This document shows, piece after piece, positions 59,749-64,000 of a DNA stretch of 64,000 bases. Each line of letters begins with the position of its first letter. Position 1 is the first letter of the stretch. Source of the DNA: Boswellia sacra. Taxonomy: Eukaryota; Streptophyta; Magnoliopsida; Sapindales; Burseraceae. The position numbers and the translations under genes were made by a program. The notes below the pieces were generated by a model. The model searched no databases and was not told the origin of the DNA. It saw only the letters and a list, made by a program, of their open reading frames with translations. Location: positions 434,001 through 498,000 of the forward strand of contig SNVD02000468.1 in NCBI GenBank assembly GCA_013180625.2, given 5' to 3'.

Positions 59749-62320
59749 TCAAGAGAAATAAATGAGATAAAAATTAATATCAAAACCAATAATTAAATCA
59801 AAGTTTCGAAACATTGCATACCAAGCTCTACAAATAAATTAAAGGAAAGCTTACCAAATATATCATTCAATTGTGTAATCATTAGACAATTCCTATGATC
59901 ATTTGCATAGGTGAATTATTGCAATCATAAGTGAAATATAGTCCATATTGGCTTACCTTATACTAAATTAAACTTTATTATTAGGTAGGGTGCTCCCCTG
60001 AGTACATAATGAATTGTTTGCAAGACTTACTTTATCGAGTCCAAGTAATTCTCCTTCAACTCCTACCTGAAATTAAGGTCAATGAATGCAGGTTACTATC
60101 GTGTTAAATAATTAACTGTAATTGTGAATCCAATAATAAAGGAGATGAAATGGAGAGAAAATGAGAGAAGTGAAGGCTATCATCAGCCTACAATGTTTCA
60201 CCCTATGATGAGAGACAACTTGTAACTAACAAGATCATTAATGAAAACCAAATGATATAAATAGAAGAATGGCCTGAGTATAATAGCTTTATGGGTACCA
60301 CGACTTTTTTTATAATTTTTTTTTGCTCCATGTGGTACTAATATCCTATATTTCTTGCTTCACTTGTGAGAATAAGAATAGTAAAATAAAACCAATATAA
60401 TGTATAAAACTAATAGGCAAAAGCCGACTAATTTATATGCAACCAAACCATAAATTCAAAGATGTTATTTTAAGTTACATTCAAGTTAGAGTAGCAATTT
60501 AAGAAGCTTAAACCTCTCCTTCTCCTTATTCTTAACAAATCATCAAAGTAAAGAGATTGAAAATACGCAATGACAGAGGGCATGGCAAACAATTAACAAA
60601 TTTTATAAAATTTAATTCATAGCAAAAGAAGCAACTTAAGAAAGCAATAGTAAGAAGTAAGCTCATAAAACTACCGTAATTAATATATTAATTTCGTTAA
60701 TGAAAGAACAGCTCCCAAGTAAAATGATTACATATACATAAGTAAAATATAAATACTACCTAATTTATCAAAAGAATTTGCATATATGACTTTTGTCTGA
60801 TAAAGCTCTTAATAGCTTGCCTTTGGATGTAGTAACCAACCTATAACAAAAACAATTTTACATCAACATATTGCTATCGCACTCTCACGCAAACATGTAA
60901 TATATACATGGAGTTTCTAAGAGAGTTACTTAAGTTAGATAAAGTGGGGAAAGAAATTTAATAAATGCAAGTCAAATTTGTAGGCTAAGATAAATTTAGA
61001 ATATGATAAATTTGTGGAGCTAAGGAAATTTTTTTTCCACATGGCCTTGTTAATATCTCGAACAAAGTCAAAAATTGTGGGCACATGATTAAGCTTATAC
61101 GGTGAAGGATATTGACTTTAAGGGATATGTATGGGACAAGTTAATTAAAGGCATTTATTGCCTTTGTTTTGCACTCTTTAATGAAAGCCTTTAAGATTTA
61201 TTTAAAACAAAACAAATATCTTGATTAGAAAAATGGCCTACGTTTGTTAACTAAAGTCCAACGAGGTCAATTGACAATTTTTTTTTTTTAAAGAAATGAT
61301 GGAAGAGAATACACCGCATGTGGCATGGTTAATCAAAATCATTTATTGCTTTGTCATTCAGAGCAACCAAAGCAAATATACAGGCATACTTTCAATAATA
61401 CATTCTATTAATTATTTTTAACTTTAGTTCCAATTTCAAGAGAAAGCAAAGAAAAATTCAAAGAAATTGATATCTGACCTTCTGAAAAGCATTTGTCCAA
61501 TGATCAAACACTTATCTCAAAACTAATTAATAAACAAGAAGGTTACTTTGTAGGTGTCGATCGGAAGATTAGCTAGCTTTCTAGCCACCGTTTCAGCGAC
61601 AAAAGAAGGTTATTGGCATACTAGAAACTCGCGAAGCTCTTTATTCCCTTTGAGTTCAATTACATATCAACCTGAAACACACAAAACAACAAATTTAACA
61701 ACCAAAATAAAGCCCACTCAAAACAGCTTTTTTGAAATCAACCCAAAAAAAAAAAGAACCCAAATGGGTTAACGATTTGGATCAGAGGTGAAGGTCACGA
61801 ATCACTCAAAAATCATAAGAAGTGGAGAGGAAAGGAAAGAAGGAAAAGAGAAAAAATAGAGAAAAATAAATGAATAAGTAAATAAAATGAAAAAAATAGA
61901 GAGAAACCCAAACCAAGCCATTTTCTCCTTTAACTTCACGTACCTTGCTCGAAATTAAAACCCTTAAGTCTTGCAAGAGCAAATCAAAATAGACAAATGG
62001 ACTCATGCATCTTAGATCTACACCTCGAATGGGTATTTCACAAGAATTCAAGTTTGAGAAGCAAATGATCCAATGATAATGGAGATGGTGATGGGGGATC
62101 GAGTGAGTTGAGCTATGGTCAATGATCTGCCATTATAGGAAGAGTGAGCTAGGGTTAGAGAGAATAGTGAAAGATAGAAAGAGATATAGTGAAATGGGTT
62201 AGAGAGCTAGGTTACGTTTTAGTTTTTTCTTTTATTATTGTAAATACTTGTCAGTTAACAAGATTACGATACAAATAATTACATAGACTCTTAGAAAAAT
62301 AGACATCAATTAATTTACAT
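59749..62320. other. Inner right part of the 9.4-kb CACTA element, nothing recognised
   Basis: AT-rich. No supported gene. Short open stretches (61554-61772, 61806-62051) have no recognisable domain. Confidence 0.4.
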
Positions 62321-62401
62321 GGGTTTGACTTGGTTATACGTGTCAGTTTCTTAAAAACTGACAGAAAAAAAGTGACACTAAAACTTATTTTTCTTGTAGT
62401 G

Positions 62402-63000
62402 ACTACTCCGATCCCTCCTTTAGTTGAAAACTTTATAGTTTGATGATATATCAAAATGACTGCCTTGGTGTCAACCAAGAAAGGTCTCCCCATGATAACA
62501 TTGTACGTGCTAAGCTGGTTCACCATAGTGAATTCAGTCATAGTAGCAAATTTTGACCCTCACTTACCTAGCCTTATAGGTAAGTTAATGGTCGCTGGTG
62601 AATAATGAACTCTCTCGCCTACGAATCCCACAAGCAAGGTATGACTTGGTCACAGCTAGAATTTAGTTAGGCTCATCCTTAAGAAAGCATCTTTATACAA
62701 GACGTTAACTAAACTTCCCATATCGATCAGGATCCTCTAACATTCAAAATTAGCAATCATCATGTTAACAACCAAGGAATCTTCATGAGGATAAACCACT
62801 CATTAGGTGTCATTTTGTGATAAGATGATTAGGTGGCGAGTTATTCTTCGCCCCTTATTAACATGGGTAATGAATATTTCCTTGTCAAGATGACAAAGTT
62901 AATTCTTTCTAGCCGTGCTCAAATCCCTAGCTCGTTTAGTGCCCTTTGAAATGGTGGTTATTATAAGAACTTTAGACCTACCACCTTGGTCGTCTCCTTA
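62402..63000 (-). pseudogene. Aspartic protease of the Tat element (N-terminal part)
   Basis: The minus strand reads RILIDMGSLVNVLYKDAF near 62690-62735, where the usual D-T/S-G active site is D-M-G. It continues with YSPATINLPI and STYNVIMGRPFLVDTKAVIL, then FSTKGGIGVV at the CACTA insertion point. The ORF at 62251-62541 runs a few codons into the CACTA element and is artificial beyond 62402. Stops occur in the upstream part. Confidence 0.83.
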
Positions 63001-64000
63001 TGCACGATTCATTTTCCATCCCTTATCTCCTTTTGCCTATTAGCATCTTTTCAAACAAAGTCATACAACTCCCTAGCCTTTATTAACTCCTTAATTTAGT
63101 CCCTCAAATGGCAACAACTTTCAGTATCATGCCTGACCTAATGGTGGTAATCATAATATCTCGATTGATCTCTCATAGAAGGTTCACTCCGTATTAGAGG
63201 TGGCTTTGGAAACATCCCAATGGGCTTTATTGCATCAAGAATATTTTTCTTGGTCTCGTTCAAAGTCATGTAAGTTAAATACCAATTAAATGGGCCAGTG
63301 CGAGTGTTAATCCCATGATTCTCAGTTTGGTATTGCCTCAATTGCTCAATGTCAGCTCGATGGACTTTGGCCTTGATCAACGAGCGAAATAGTAATTGCT
63401 CTAATGTTCATCGTGCAAAATCATCCTTCCAGGACTTGCATACTACCTTTTGATGAACTACCTTCCTGTTGACTGCTCTTTCCTATGTCGGGATGGTCGA
63501 ACACCTGAATGAGCATGACTTTCCATCATATTCCTCCCGTTATGCAACATTTGGTCCTTAAGTTGGTCTGTTTTAGCCATATTCAAAGTAATGGTAAAAA
63601 CATCTTCATAGCTTTAGGAAAGGTAGTCAGAGAAATACCTCCATATTCAATTAGGTAAAAAATTATTAATGACTGAAGTCAAAGCTATTAGATCTCTAAG
63701 GGCCCCCAAGCTAGTCACTTCGTTATTAAAATGTATGAACTCCAGACTTGACTTCTCTGATTTCTGGTTAACATTAGCTAACATATTGCTATTTCTCTAC
63801 ACTCTTTTAGATTCTTGAAAGTAACTTATGAACTGCCTTCTAAACTACCTAAAAATGGATATGGAGTGTGGGGCCAATGAACAAAACCTTTTCTTAGCTG
63901 GCCCAGTTAATGTCAAAGAAAAGACTCCACATAGCATGACGTCAAATGGGTTATAACACTCCATACGGTAGTAAATTACTCACTATGTTCTATAGGATCC
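63001..64000 (-). pseudogene. gag: gag C-terminal part of the Tat element (broken), continues off the right edge
   Basis: The minus strand shows IKAKVHRADIEQLRQYQTEN, FNWYLTYMTLNETKKNILDA, then SRYYDYHH*VRHDTESCCHL (about 63120-63190). The last is the degenerate Cys-His knuckle region of Tat/gypsy gag, with the first Cys changed to Tyr and a stop in the middle. Further right (63400-64000) the retrotransposon gag region is heavily broken. The start, primer site and 5' LTR lie beyond the window. Confidence 0.78.

Larger units (their letters stand above)
53032..62401. mobile_element. CACTA (En/Spm)-type transposon, 9.4 kb, carrying two host gene fragments
   Basis: The left end is CACTACAACAAAAAAGG. 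The right end in reverse complement is CACTACAAGAAAAATAAG. The 3-bp target-site duplication ACT lies at 53029-53031 and 62402-62404. Removing the insert rejoins the Tat protease frame, GGIGVV then KSNQ, which is strong proof of the boundaries. Subterminal regions are packed with TGTGTC/GACACA motifs (53080-53560; 62320-62380; also 59640-59740). No transposase is recognised. Captured genes are a NudC-type exon and several clathrin-assembly-protein exons. A second right-end-like terminus lies inside at 59748. Confidence 0.9.
42376..64000 (-). mobile_element. Ty3/gypsy LTR retrotransposon of the Tat lineage, degraded, with two nested insertions; runs off the right edge
   Basis: Minus-strand order from right to left: gag (to about 63100), protease (62401-62900, resuming at 52740-53031), RT (52527-52740, resuming at 49000-49892), RNase H (48700-49200), a second RNase H (48180-48690), integrase (46985-48000), a tandem-repeat 3' region (46090-46985), and an antisense extra ORF (42376-45716, plus strand). 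Integrase after RNase H shows gypsy order; the second RNase H and the antisense ORF are marks of the Tat group (Ogre/Retand/Grande relatives). Insertions at 49898-52522 and 53032-62401 are excluded from its own sequence. Its own length in the window is about 9-10 kb. Both LTR limits are unresolved. Confidence 0.85.

Overview
This window is AT-rich plant nuclear DNA, almost certainly from a woody eudicot. Citrus is a reasonable guess because a florendovirus-like endogenous pararetrovirus and an ACC-oxidase-homolog 2OG dioxygenase cluster are both present, but the sequence alone does not prove the species. No intact host gene was found. The window is mostly a graveyard of transposable elements stacked inside one another, with fragments of at least four host gene families.

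Layout, left to right. (1) 991-15428: a minus-strand Ty1/copia element of Sirevirus/Maximus type, with 870-bp LTRs, two zinc knuckles in gag, a broken pol, and an extra ORF between RNase H and the 3' LTR. Its protease region is split by a 4.5-kb CACTA-type DNA transposon (8105-12625) that carries at least seven consecutive exons of a UTP-glucose-1-phosphate uridylyltransferase gene. (2) 15429-18086: AT-rich spacer with a MITE centred on a 62-bp perfect palindrome. (3) 18087-19609: the left end of another CACTA element with gene-like sequence. (4) About 19610-25612: a circularly permuted, internally deleted endogenous pararetrovirus (Caulimoviridae, florendovirus-like) with its own promoter, polyadenylation signal and tRNA-Met primer site. 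(5) 25613-31200: spacer with several MITEs and tandem repeats. (6) 31212-40623: remnants of three 2-oxoglutarate/Fe(II) dioxygenase genes, all on the minus strand. A young Ty1/copia element (32578-37839, nearly identical LTRs, perfect 5-bp target-site duplication GCCAA) sits just downstream of the middle one. (7) About 42 kb to the right edge: one very large minus-strand Ty3/gypsy element of the Tat lineage. It shows gag, protease, RT, RNase H, a second archaeal-type RNase H, integrase, a tandem-repeat 3' region, and an antisense extra ORF with introns. Two later insertions split its pol: a 2.6-kb solo LTR (49898-52522, TSD CTAGC) and a 9.4-kb CACTA element (53032-62401, TSD ACT). The CACTA element carries pieces of a NudC/BOBBER1-like gene and an ANTH-type clathrin assembly protein gene.

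All three retrotransposon reading frames, the virus and the dioxygenases contain stops or frameshifts, so nothing here is expected to encode a working full-length protein. The most interesting signals are the two gene-capturing CACTA elements, whose insertion sites can be reconstructed from the reading frame of the split retrotransposon; the permuted viral integrant; and the extra ORFs and proto-satellite repeats of the Sirevirus and Tat elements.
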